Shown: positions 32,682 through 41,014 of the stretch, in pieces
Layout: each line of letters opens with the position of its first letter
Position numbering within the stretch: position 1 is the stretch's first letter
Assembly (NCBI RefSeq): GCF_900184685.1
Contig: NZ_FXXL01000007.1
Span: 2,046,001 to 2,110,000 of the forward strand
Origin: Butyricimonas sp. Marseille-P3923
GTDB taxonomy: Bacteria; Bacteroidota; Bacteroidia; Bacteroidales; Marinifilaceae
Direction: 5' to 3'
Length of the DNA stretch: 64,000 bases
Translations under genes and position numbers: made by a program
The notes under the pieces: model-generated
What the model was told of the DNA's origin: nothing
The model's database searches: none
Seen by the model: only the letters and a program-made list of their open reading frames with translations

Positions 32682-35452
32682 AAAGAGTATTATTAATATG
32701 CATGGTTAGCTTTTTCGTTTCGGGAATGCTACACGCCCAAGAGGGCGACTCGAATATCTTCCGCCACGGGAAACTACACAACGGGTTAACTTACTACGTG
32801 CGCCACACGTCCATGCAGCCGGGCAAAGCAGACTTTTACCTCGTGCAGAACGTGGGTGCACTCATGGAAGAAGACAACCAGAACGGGCTTGCCCATTTCC
32901 TGGAACACATGGCATTCAACGGGAGCGAGAGTTTCAAAGAAGGGATTCCCAATTTCCTGAAACGGCGGGGAGTGACACGCTTTAACGCGCAAACGGGACA
33001 GGACGAAACGGTGTACTACATGACGGGGATTCCCACGAACGACACGGAACTGCTGGATTCCTGCATCCTCGTGATGAAGGACTGGTCGGGTTTCCTGTTG
33101 CTCAAGCCGGACGAGATTGATAAAGAGCGAGGAGTTATCCGGGAAGAACGCCGGATGCGCCGCAACTTGGGTGCCCGCGTAAAAGAACAAACGGACGCTT
33201 TCGTCTTCAATAACAGCAAATACGCTACTCGTAACGTCATTGGCAGCGAAGAAATCATAAACAATTTCACTCCCGAAGAACTACGGGCTTACTACAACGA
33301 CTTCTACCGCCCGGACCAGCAGGCAGTGATCATTGTCGGAGACATCGATGCCGCCAAGATAGAAACAGAAATACAACGTCTTTTCAACCCCATCCCGAAA
33401 CGGGAGAACCCGAAACCCCGGTTGGTGTACGAGATTCCGGACAATAGCGAACCGTTTTACACGAAAGTATTCGACAAGGAAATGACGGAATCTTCCATGA
33501 CACTGCTCAAACGGGTACGGCAAACACCGCCCGCCTCGCTGAAAGAGATGATGAAAGAGAATCTGATAAACTTGTTCTACAACCAGATCGTGGAGAAATA
33601 CCTGCAAAAGTATATCGAAACCCAAGACCCCGCGTTCGTGCAGACCATGGTCGGCTTCAACGGGCTGGTGCGGAATTACGACCGATGGAATATCTACGTG
33701 CAGGCTTACCCGCACAAGGAACGGCAAGCCTTGAAAGATTTGATGGAAGAACTGGAACGCATCCACCGCTATGGGATAAACGACAAGGAGGTGAAGGAAC
33801 AGATTACCGCGTATCTCTCGGGATTGGACGAAACGGAAAAAAACAAGGACAAGTTCCCGAACGAGGTGTACGTGCAAATGTACCAGAACAATTTCCTGGA
33901 AGGGAAACCGATCACGAGCATCGAGGAAGACATCGCCCTGTCACGGGAAATATTACCGGGAATCACGGCACGAGATATACAAGATTGGATTGCCTCGTGG
34001 AACAACGATAGCAAAAACTGGGTATTTATCATGCAGGGCAACGACCCGGATTATGATTTCCCGACAAAAGAGGAAATCGTGAATATCATGCAAGCAGCCA
34101 AGGATGTTGAAGCCGCCGAGGCTACCCAAGAAATCAAGGCGGTTCCCTTGTTGGATTACGAGGTGAAAGGCGGGGAGATCGTGAAAACGAAACCGATCAA
34201 AATGCTGGATGCCGAGGAATGGACGTTATCGAACGGCTGCAAGGTGTACTACAAGTTCAGCGATCAAAACGGCATCAAGGTAAGCCTGCTGGGCGAAAGT
34301 TCCGGCGGGATGTCATTGCTCCCGGCAGAAGACTTGCCGTCAGCCTCGGCATTATCTACCTTAGCCATGTATTCCGGGTTGTACAGACACGACGTGCAGA
34401 TGATGCAAGAGATACTGAAAGGACATCACGTGCAGCCCAATATCACGCTCGGGGAAACATTCGAGGGCGTGAGCGGCGTATGTGATAGCAACGAAACGGA
34501 AATGCTACTCCAGATCATTTATTTGTTCTTCGAGCATCCCCGGTTCGACCGGAACGATTTTGACAAGTTCGTGTACCTGAACAGGCTACAAGCGGAAAAT
34601 ACACCCCGCACGGTAAATGACACGATAGCGGAACAGATGCAGAAATTACGGATAAAAGATTCTCCCCGCTTGTGGAAACAGGATGCCAAATTCTACGATG
34701 CCATGAATTACGACAAAATGGTCGCCATCTATCACGACCGTTTCCAAGATGCCTCGGACTTTACCTTTTACCTGGTAGGAAATATCCAACGGGAAGAAGC
34801 ACAAAAACTAGTGGCAAAATACCTGGGAGCCATCCCGTCCATTCACCGGGTTGAGAAAGCCGTACAACATGACTTGAAAAAAGAAGGTTCCATCACGGAA
34901 ACCATCACTGCTAATATCCCGGATAACAAATACATGACGAACATCGAGTTCACGAACACGCTGAAGTTAAAACCCGTGGAGGATCTGGCTATCGACGTGA
35001 TTCGTTTCGTGCTCTCGAACCGTTACCAGGATATCATCCGAGAAGACGAGGGCGGAGCCTACGGGGTAAACGTTGCCGCATCCTATACCGCGTACCCGAA
35101 ACACACACAAGCCATTGCCGTCAACTTCCAGAGCAACACGGAGCAAGGCGACCGGATGCGTGCCATCGTCCACGAGCAGATTGACAAACTCGTCGCCGAG
35201 GGTGTAAGCGAAGAAGACGTGGAGGATATGGTATTAATGATGAAAAAAGGACGTGCGCAAGTACTTGAAAGCCGGGGGAACACCCACTGGCAGGAAGCCT
35301 TACGATATTACGCGGAAACGGGAAAAGATATCGACTCTCCCGTGATGTTCGAGAAACCGATTGAAAAACTGAATGCCAAGATAGTACACGAGGTTGCCAA
35401 AAAGTTCTTCGGATCAGCAACATGCGTGGACATTGTAATACGGTCAAAATAA
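32678..35452 (+). CDS. M16-family zinc metallopeptidase (insulinase-like), exported
   Basis: 924 residues with a signal peptide (about 1-20, MLHAQ). The inverted zinc motif H73-F-L-E76-H77 lies in an active N-terminal M16 half, and the third ligand is in the ERGVIREE segment (150-157). The second, inactive half covers about 500-924, as in two-domain PqqL-like enzymes. M16 peptidases form a closed chamber and cut peptides of limited size. The link to thioredoxin and SusCD suggests processing of imported oligopeptides in the periplasm. The four-base overlap with the upstream gene indicates coupling. Confidence 0.9.
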   Translation: MKRVLLICMVSFFVSGMLHAQEGDSNIFRHGKLHNGLTYYVRHTSMQPGKADFYLVQNVGALMEEDNQNGLAHFLEHMAFNGSESFKEGIPNFLKRRGVTRFNAQTGQDETVYYMTGIPTNDTELLDSCILVMKDWSGFLLLKPDEIDKERGVIREERRMRRNLGARVKEQTDAFVFNNSKYATRNVIGSEEIINNFTPEELRAYYNDFYRPDQQAVIIVGDIDAAKIETEIQRLFNPIPKRENPKPRLVYEIPDNSEPFYTKVFDKEMTESSMTLLKRVRQTPPASLKEMMKENLINLFYNQIVEKYLQKYIETQDPAFVQTMVGFNGLVRNYDRWNIYVQAYPHKERQALKDLMEELERIHRYGINDKEVKEQITAYLSGLDETEKNKDKFPNEVYVQMYQNNFLEGKPITSIEEDIALSREILPGITARDIQDWIASWNNDSKNWVFIMQGNDPDYDFPTKEEIVNIMQAAKDVEAAEATQEIKAVPLLDYEVKGGEIVKTKPIKMLDAEEWTLSNGCKVYYKFSDQNGIKVSLLGESSGGMSLLPAEDLPSASALSTLAMYSGLYRHDVQMMQEILKGHHVQPNITLGETFEGVSGVCDSNETEMLLQIIYLFFEHPRFDRNDFDKFVYLNRLQAENTPRTVNDTIAEQMQKLRIKDSPRLWKQDAKFYDAMNYDKMVAIYHDRFQDASDFTFYLVGNIQREEAQKLVAKYLGAIPSIHRVEKAVQHDLKKEGSITETITANIPDNKYMTNIEFTNTLKLKPVEDLAIDVIRFVLSNRYQDIIREDEGGAYGVNVAASYTAYPKHTQAIAVNFQSNTEQGDRMRAIVHEQIDKLVAEGVSEEDVEDMVLMMKKGRAQVLESRGNTHWQEALRYYAETGKDIDSPVMFEKPIEKLNAKIVHEVAKKFFGSATCVDIVIRSK

Positions 35453-35474
35453 TAAGTAGTGCGCGTGTGTACCA

Positions 35475-35502
35475 AAGGGGATTGTTGAAAAATAATCCCC
35501 TT
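35475..35502. terminator. Terminator hairpin between convergent genes
   Basis: AAGGGGATT - GTTGAAAAAT - AATCCCCTT is a perfect 9-bp stem between the M16 gene and the convergent phosphatase gene. It ends with only two T, so strength is uncertain. Confidence 0.6.
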
Positions 35503-35508
35503 CCAAAT

Positions 35509-37440
35509 TTACAACCATCTTACCCCTTTCTGTTTCTCGTACCGCAAACTCATGACAGTTAAATCATCCGACTGTTCCGCTTTTCCGGCGTAAGCATCAA
35601 CATGAGCAATAATCTTCTCAACCAACTCTTTTGAAGACAAATTCTTGTTTTCTTCAATAAATTGAAACAACCGATCTATTTTATAGAATTTAGCATCCTC
35701 GTTCTGGGCTTCCGTTACCCCATCCGAATAAAGAAGCAATTGAGAACCCGAAGCGAAATAACACTCCTGTTCCTCGTATTCATAATCGGAAGACACGCCC
35801 AAAGGCAAATTATCGGCAGTCTTAAACATTTCCACCGTTCCATCCGGCTTAATAATTATCGGGTAAGGATGTCCCGCGTTACAGAATCTCAATCGCCGGG
35901 TATTCAGATTCAGTACTCCGGCAAAAAAAGTAACAAACATACTCGTGTTACCATTCCGAATAAGGCTGCGATTGATAACATTTACGATGTAATTCAAAGA
36001 AGTATCTAACATCGCCACGGAACGCATCTGACTAATCGTGGTCGACATAAACAAGGCCGCCGGAACACCTTTCCCGGAAACGTCGCCGATGGCAAACCCG
36101 AACTCGTCCTCGTTAAGCATGAAATAATCGTACAAATCACCACCTACTTGTTTCGCCGGACGCAACACCGCATGTATATCTATTGTTTCTCTGCCTGAAG
36201 GAGGAATAAATTGCTTCGGCACCATTCCCAACTGTATGTCATGGGCGATACGCAATTCACTCTGAATCTTCTCGTTGGCAGTCGTGGTATTCCGCAATTG
36301 TTCCACGTATTCCGTCAATTGGTGTTGCATAAACTGGAAAGATTCGTACAACTCACCCAACTCGTCTTTAGAACGAATAATCGGCAGAGGCGTGTTAAAA
36401 TCTCCCCCGGCAATATTTCTTGCCGACATGGAGAAACGGGTCAACGGTTTCGTGATCCGTCGCACGGCTACAAAGCACATGATATAAACAAACACTAACA
36501 ACAGCAGGAAACCGATTAACATATACATGTTAAACTTATTCAACTTCCCGAATACCTGAGCATAAGGGCACACGACCGCCATATACCAGTCCGTGGCAAA
36601 GACTCCGGTATAATAAACGTATGACAATGTCTTTTCATCCTTCACTACCAGACTTCCGCTTTTGCCCGCCGCCATTTCACGAACAAGTCTGGCAACATTG
36701 GGATCCGAAGCCTCTTCCGCTGTCTGGAACATATTTTTCCCGATAGTCGTTTCCCCTTCTTTACGCATGATATATCGTCCTTGCTTGTCGATAATCACCG
36801 TGTAACTCCCCTCGTAAGGTTTCATCGAATTAGCCAAATCCCTCAACCATTTATTCGTCAAATCGACCGACAATACAGCAATCAGTTCCCCATCTTTCCC
36901 ATGGATCGGCACGGCGTATGAAGTAGTTATCACGTCCGGATCCCCGGCATCCCGATAAGGCTTACTCCAGTATCTGGTTTCCCGGGCTCCTTTATACCAT
37001 CCCTTCTCGAAATAATTATAATCCTCACTCCCAACCTGCATAGTCTTCACCGTATCCCCACTCATGAAAGAATAGGGAGCGAAATAATGACCTTTCGACG
37101 GAAAATAATAAGGCTCGAAAGCGATAGCGCATCCGAATATCTCTTCATTCTCTTTCACGATCCGGCTGGTTATTGAAAACAAGGAATCCGGATCTTCCAC
37201 GTATGCCACAATCATCCAACCCAAGTTATCCGGAATCTTTTCCACCTTACTCAACAAAGCACTCACTTTCAGATTAGCGATCTCCGCCATTGTTTCAATT
37301 TTATCTTCCGCCTCCTTCGATAACGTTTTCGTGGAGTAATGATAAAATATCCCGAAAAGTATAACGGATAACACTGTAATAAAAGAAATTACATAGAAAC
37401 TTAATTTCGCGGAGAAAGATTTATTATATCGTGCAAACAT
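35509..37440 (-). CDS. Membrane-bound sensor phosphatase: Cache-HAMP-SpoIIE (PP2C type)
   Basis: 643 residues. Membrane helices at about 12-33 and 304-326 enclose a periplasmic dCache-like sensor (about 35-300). A HAMP domain (about 327-378) and linker helix lead to a SpoIIE/RsbU-type PP2C phosphatase (about 400-640). Metal-binding aspartates are seen in GGDLYDY (433-439), IGDVSGKGVPAALFM (451-465) and YSDGVTEA. Such proteins dephosphorylate STAS-domain anti-anti-sigma factors in response to a signal. No STAS or anti-sigma kinase gene is nearby, so the partner is elsewhere or different. Confidence 0.9.
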   Translation of the reverse strand: MFARYNKSFSAKLSFYVISFITVLSVILFGIFYHYSTKTLSKEAEDKIETMAEIANLKVSALLSKVEKIPDNLGWMIVAYVEDPDSLFSITSRIVKENEEIFGCAIAFEPYYFPSKGHYFAPYSFMSGDTVKTMQVGSEDYNYFEKGWYKGARETRYWSKPYRDAGDPDVITTSYAVPIHGKDGELIAVLSVDLTNKWLRDLANSMKPYEGSYTVIIDKQGRYIMRKEGETTIGKNMFQTAEEASDPNVARLVREMAAGKSGSLVVKDEKTLSYVYYTGVFATDWYMAVVCPYAQVFGKLNKFNMYMLIGFLLLLVFVYIMCFVAVRRITKPLTRFSMSARNIAGGDFNTPLPIIRSKDELGELYESFQFMQHQLTEYVEQLRNTTTANEKIQSELRIAHDIQLGMVPKQFIPPSGRETIDIHAVLRPAKQVGGDLYDYFMLNEDEFGFAIGDVSGKGVPAALFMSTTISQMRSVAMLDTSLNYIVNVINRSLIRNGNTSMFVTFFAGVLNLNTRRLRFCNAGHPYPIIIKPDGTVEMFKTADNLPLGVSSDYEYEEQECYFASGSQLLLYSDGVTEAQNEDAKFYKIDRLFQFIEENKNLSSKELVEKIIAHVDAYAGKAEQSDDLTVMSLRYEKQKGVRWL

Positions 37441-37513
37441 AATTTATCGTCAATTGATAACTACCCTCTATTAAAAGCAATTCAAGGGCACTAATATACA
37501 AAAAAACATAAAA

Positions 37514-37547
37514 CAAACATAAGAAAACTAGTATTCCATCGTGCAAA
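37514..37547 (-). promoter_or_regulatory. Possible promoter of the SpoIIE phosphatase gene
   Basis: On the minus strand TTTG is followed after 22 bp by TATGTTTG (plus 37514-37521). A second TATTTTTG overlaps the -33 element, so the real box is uncertain. Confidence 0.4.
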
Positions 37548-37586
37548 AATAGAAAAATAATTTATCACAGACTTCTGTTTAAAAAA

Positions 37587-37618
37587 TTTGTTCTTATTAA
37601 ATATTAATGCTAACTTCG
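37587..37618 (+). promoter_or_regulatory. Promoter of the small ORF / iorAB unit
   Basis: TTTG (37587-37590), a 20-bp spacer and TAACTTCG (37611-37618) fit the Bacteroidota consensus with one mismatch in the -7 box. The predicted leader before iorA is about 210 nt and contains a 24-codon ORF. Confidence 0.65.
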
Positions 37619-37657
37619 TCGCAAATTAAAGACGAAAACGTTTTAAAAATTAGTGTG

Positions 37658-37732
37658 ATGTACGATCCATCAGAATATTATTTCGTTTTGGCCTATATCG
37701 TGGGAGTGTTAAAATTGTTCGGGGGACTATAA
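37658..37732 (+). CDS. Possible 24-residue hydrophobic small protein upstream of iorA
   Basis: ATG to TAA with the product MYDPSEYYFVLAYIVGVLKL followed by FGGL. The last two thirds would form one short membrane helix. It lies about 33 nt after the predicted transcription start and 101 nt before iorA. An imperfect stem around CGGGAAT-GATT-ATTCCCG (37742-37759) follows. It could be a small membrane protein or a leader peptide, or chance. Confidence 0.4.
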   Translation: MYDPSEYYFVLAYIVGVLKLFGGL

Positions 37733-37833
37733 AAACTCGCCCGGGAATGATTATTCCCGATAATTTCTCTCAGCAACGTACAGTTGCATCCAGCTAAAAA
37801 GATAAATAACTTAAAATCAATAATCTTTCAACT

Positions 37834-39426
37834 ATGCAAAAACAACTATTACTAGGTGTTGAAGCTATTGCACAAGGTGCCATAGACGGAGGTATATCCG
37901 GCGTATTTGCCTACCCGGGAACCCCTTCAACTGAGATCACGGAGTACATTCAAGAATCGAAACAGGCAATCGCCCGCAACGTTCACCGGATGTGGTCAGC
38001 CAATGAAAAAACGGCTATGGAAACCGCACTGGGTATGTCTTATGCAGGCAAAAGAGCCTTAGTATGCATGAAACACGTGGGTATGAACGTGGCTGCCGAC
38101 TGTTTCATGAATGCCGCTATCACCGGGGCTAACGGGGGTATGGTAATCATCGCTGCCGATGACCCGTCCATGCACTCTTCTCAAAACGAGCAGGATTCCC
38201 GCGTGTACGGCAAATTTGCTTTAATTCCGATACTGGAGCCCTCCAACCAACAAGAAGCATACGATATGACTCGCTATGGCTTCGACTTGTCGGAGAAATT
38301 GGGAACCCCTGTATTATTGAGAATCACGACCCGTCTGGCTCACTCCCGTGCCGGTGTTGAACCACGTGAGGCAAAGGCCGAAAATGAAATGCGCCTGCCG
38401 GAAGACAAACGCCAATTCGTGCTCCTTCCCGCTATTGCCAAGAAAAGATATAGATTATTGTTGGACAAACAAATCGCTTTCGAGGAAGAGTCTGACAATT
38501 CACCATATAACAAATACATCGACGGAGCAGACAAATCCATGGGTATCATCGCCTGCGGAATCGGTTACAACTACCTGATGGAAGTATTCGGCGGTAATTG
38601 CCCTTACCCGGTAGTGAAAATAAGCCAATACCCGCTCCCGAGAAAAATGATTACCAAATTAGCCGAAAGCACGGAGAAATTACTCGTTCTTGAAGAAGGT
38701 TATCCCGTTATCGAGGAAGCCTTGAAAGGTTACCTCGAAAAAGAAAACGTTCACGGACGTTTGGATGGTACTCTCCCGAGAGACGGGGAATTAAATCCCG
38801 ACCACGTGGCAAAAGCATTCGGACTTCCGTCCGTTGAAGGTGCTCCCGTACCTGAAATCGTGGCACCCCGTCCGCCCGCTCTTTGCGTGGGATGTAGCCA
38901 CAGAGACGTGTACGCCGCGTTGAACGCGGTAGTGGCAGAGTACCCGAACGCTCGCGTATTCTCCGATATCGGCTGTTATACCTTAGGAGCACTTCCTCCT
39001 TTCCAAGCTATCAACTCTTGCGTTGACATGGGTGCTTCTATCACCATGGCAAAGGGTGCGGCTGACGCCGGATTATTCCCGGCAGTATCGGTTATCGGGG
39101 ATTCTACATTCACTCACTCCGGAATGACCGGCTTGTTGGATGCTGTCAACGAGAAAGCGAATATCACGATTATCATTTCAGATAACGAATCTATCTCTAT
39201 GACAGGAGGACAGGAATCATCCGCACTGGGACATCTGGAAGCTATCTGTAAAGGTATCGGTGTTGACCCGGAACACATCCGCGTATTACTTCCCGTACCG
39301 AAGAATCATGACGAATTGTGCAAGATCATCCGTGACGAGATCGAGTACAAGGGGGTATCTGTAATCATCCCGCGAAGAGTATGTATCCAGAAAGCCGCCA
39401 GAGACGCCAAGAAAAAGAAAAAATAA
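37834..39426 (+). CDS. iorA: Indolepyruvate:ferredoxin oxidoreductase, alpha subunit, short form
   Basis: A thiamine-diphosphate enzyme that oxidatively decarboxylates aryl pyruvates to aryl-CoA with ferredoxin. The 530 residues cover the pyrimidine-binding part (AYPGTPSTEI near residue 27) and the diphosphate-binding part (DIGCYTLGALPPF; VIGDSTFTHSGMTGLL; ISDNESISMTGGQ). CVGCSHRD (about 350) is conserved. The protein stops after RRVCIQKAARD and a lysine tail, so the C-terminal two-cluster ferredoxin domain of longer IorA proteins is missing. iorB follows after 51 bp. Confidence 0.92.
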   Translation: MQKQLLLGVEAIAQGAIDGGISGVFAYPGTPSTEITEYIQESKQAIARNVHRMWSANEKTAMETALGMSYAGKRALVCMKHVGMNVAADCFMNAAITGANGGMVIIAADDPSMHSSQNEQDSRVYGKFALIPILEPSNQQEAYDMTRYGFDLSEKLGTPVLLRITTRLAHSRAGVEPREAKAENEMRLPEDKRQFVLLPAIAKKRYRLLLDKQIAFEEESDNSPYNKYIDGADKSMGIIACGIGYNYLMEVFGGNCPYPVVKISQYPLPRKMITKLAESTEKLLVLEEGYPVIEEALKGYLEKENVHGRLDGTLPRDGELNPDHVAKAFGLPSVEGAPVPEIVAPRPPALCVGCSHRDVYAALNAVVAEYPNARVFSDIGCYTLGALPPFQAINSCVDMGASITMAKGAADAGLFPAVSVIGDSTFTHSGMTGLLDAVNEKANITIIISDNESISMTGGQESSALGHLEAICKGIGVDPEHIRVLLPVPKNHDELCKIIRDEIEYKGVSVIIPRRVCIQKAARDAKKKKK

Positions 39427-39436
39427 ATTGACTCAT

Positions 39437-39477
39437 AATCGATTCAATTTAAAATCTAAAATTTAAAATTTAAAATT
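39437..39477. repeat. AT-rich repeat between iorA and iorB
   Basis: ATTTAAAATCTAAAATTTAAAATTTAAAATT, the same units as at 637-713 and 53866-53943 but only one arm. It lies within the operon and abuts the iorB ATG. Confidence 0.55.
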
Positions 39478-40065
39478 ATGAAGACAGACATTATATTAGC
39501 GGGCGTAGGCGGACAAGGTATCCTTTCCATTGCAGCAGCACTGGGTTCTGCCGCCCTCAACAATAACCTGTACATGAAACAAGCGGAAACTCACGGCATG
39601 AGCCAACGCGGAGGTGACGTACAGTCATTCATGAGAATCTCTGACAAACCGATATTCTCTGACTTGATCGCAAAGGGAACGGCAGACATCATTCTCTCGG
39701 TAGAACCCATGGAAGCATTACGCTATCTTCCTTTCTTGAAACAAGGCGGATACGTGGTAACCAACGCAACCCCGTTCATCAACATCCCGAACTACCCGGA
39801 AGAAGCTACTTTGATGGCAACCTTAAAGGCTCTGCCTCATCAAGTAATTATCGACGCCGATAGCATCGCCAAAGAAGCTGCCGGAAACGTACGTGCCAGC
39901 AACTTCGTGATGTTGGGAGCTGCTTCTCCCTTCATCGAAATTCCTTTCGAATACCTCGAAAAAGGTATTACTGCCATTTTCGAACGCAAAGGAAGCGATG
40001 TTGTCGAAATGAACCTCAAAGCATTACGTGCCGGACGTGCATTCGCTCAAAACTACATTAAATAA
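39478..40065 (+). CDS. iorB: Indolepyruvate:ferredoxin oxidoreductase, beta subunit
   Basis: 195 residues, the gamma-type domain of the 2-oxoacid:ferredoxin oxidoreductase family. VGGQGILSIAAALGSAA (residues 9-25) and QAETHGMSQRGGDVQSFMR (about 40-58) are signatures. It is the obligate partner of iorA directly upstream. A strong terminator follows. Confidence 0.94.
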   Translation: MKTDIILAGVGGQGILSIAAALGSAALNNNLYMKQAETHGMSQRGGDVQSFMRISDKPIFSDLIAKGTADIILSVEPMEALRYLPFLKQGGYVVTNATPFINIPNYPEEATLMATLKALPHQVIIDADSIAKEAAGNVRASNFVMLGAASPFIEIPFEYLEKGITAIFERKGSDVVEMNLKALRAGRAFAQNYIK

Positions 40066-40095
40066 TCGAATCAATAACAGGGCATAGCCCTAACC

Positions 40096-40127
40096 AATCC
40101 CCTCCCGTCACACGGAGGGGATTTTTT
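40096..40127 (+). terminator. iorAB terminator
   Basis: AATCCCCTCC - loop CGTCACAC - GGAGGGGATT then TTTT, a 10-bp perfect stem 30 nt after iorB. Confidence 0.9.
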
Positions 40128-40228
40128 ATATATATATCCCATTTCTTTAAAAATAATAACAGGACAAAATCAAAACAAAATTCATATTCTGAACGTTTAA
40201 TTTACAATAGACATTAAAATTTAAGGTT

Positions 40229-40531
40229 ATGACAGAGGATTATGAATTAAAAGATGATGTACATCGTCAACAGTACGAGTTCCGCATCGGTAATTATACA
40301 CCCAAAATCGAGTATATAAAATCAATCAACGGAGAAATCTACCTTACACACACGGAAGTTCCGCCGGAACTGGAAGGTCGTGGAATAGGTTCACAACTCG
40401 TCGAAAAAACGCTAAAGGATATCGAGCGTCAAGGACTGCGTCTAGTACCGCTTTGTCCTTTCGTGGCCGCCTATATAAAGAGGCATCCCGAATGGCGGCG
40501 CATTGTTATGCGAGGTATAAACATCAAATAA
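40229..40531 (+). CDS. GNAT-type N-acetyltransferase, YjdJ-like
   Basis: 100 residues, a minimal GNAT fold of the short YjdJ class. The acetyl-CoA loop is seen as ELEGRGIGSQLVEKTL (about residues 49-64) and LVPLCPFVAAYIKRHPEW is the typical end. The substrate is unknown. It precedes a divergent 4Fe-4S protein by 12 bp, the same pairing as yjdJ and yjdI in E. coli. Confidence 0.85.
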   Translation: MTEDYELKDDVHRQQYEFRIGNYTPKIEYIKSINGEIYLTHTEVPPELEGRGIGSQLVEKTLKDIERQGLRLVPLCPFVAAYIKRHPEWRRIVMRGINIK

Positions 40532-40543
40532 AAACAGAACATC

Positions 40544-40762
40544 ATGGAAAAGAAGTATGAATACACGAACGGAGAACTGACCATTATCTGGCAACCCTCA
40601 ATCTGCCAACACGCAGGGATTTGCGTAAAAATGTTACCTAAGGTATATAACCCGCAAGAACGTCCTTGGATAAAGATCGAGAATGCAACGACAGACGAAT
40701 TAATAGCACAAATCAATAAATGTCCCTCCGGAGCGTTGAGTTACAGGATAAACAAAGAATAA
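40544..40762 (+). CDS. Divergent 4Fe-4S (Fer4_19-type) small protein, YjdI-like
   Basis: 72 residues. Cysteines at 21, 27 and 60 fit the family pattern C-x5-C ... CPSGAL; only three are present, as usual in this divergent mono-cluster family. The role is unknown. It probably forms an operon with the GNAT gene upstream. Confidence 0.85.
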   Translation: MEKKYEYTNGELTIIWQPSICQHAGICVKMLPKVYNPQERPWIKIENATTDELIAQINKCPSGALSYRINKE

Positions 40763-40792
40763 AAGAAAAAATTCCACCACAGATAAGAACAG

Positions 40793-40988
40793 GAGTGCGT
40801 GTCAAAACACGCACTCTCGTCCATAAAGTCTAAAAGTCCATAAGGTCGTAAGGTCAAACGTGCGGGTGGTATGCGTATCATTATATTGAATATCATTAAT
40901 TTATTGGATTATAGACGTTATAGACCTTAGGAGCCGAAGGCTCGACTTTATGAACTTTATAGACTAGAGGTGTGTTTTGACACACCTC
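40793..40988. repeat. Nested inverted-repeat element with hairpin ends
   Basis: The left end is the hairpin GAGTGCGTGT-CAAA-ACACGCACTC (40793-40816). The right end is the hairpin GAGGTGTGT-TTTG-ACACACCTC (40967-40988). GTGTCAAAACAC on the left is the exact complement of GTGTTTTGACAC on the right. Between them are TTTATAAAG-family arms (CATAAAGTCTAAAAGTCCATAAGG; GACTTTATGAACTTTATAGAC) and GAGCCGAAGGCTC. There is no coding content. Confidence 0.75.
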
Positions 40989-41014
40989 CCTGCTTAAGCC
41001 GAATGCTCGACTTT

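Noticed and set aside
22779-35452. Polysaccharide utilisation locus reading of the SusCD cluster
   Set aside because: No carbohydrate-active enzyme is encoded in or near the cluster; the enzymes present are a thioredoxin and a peptidase.
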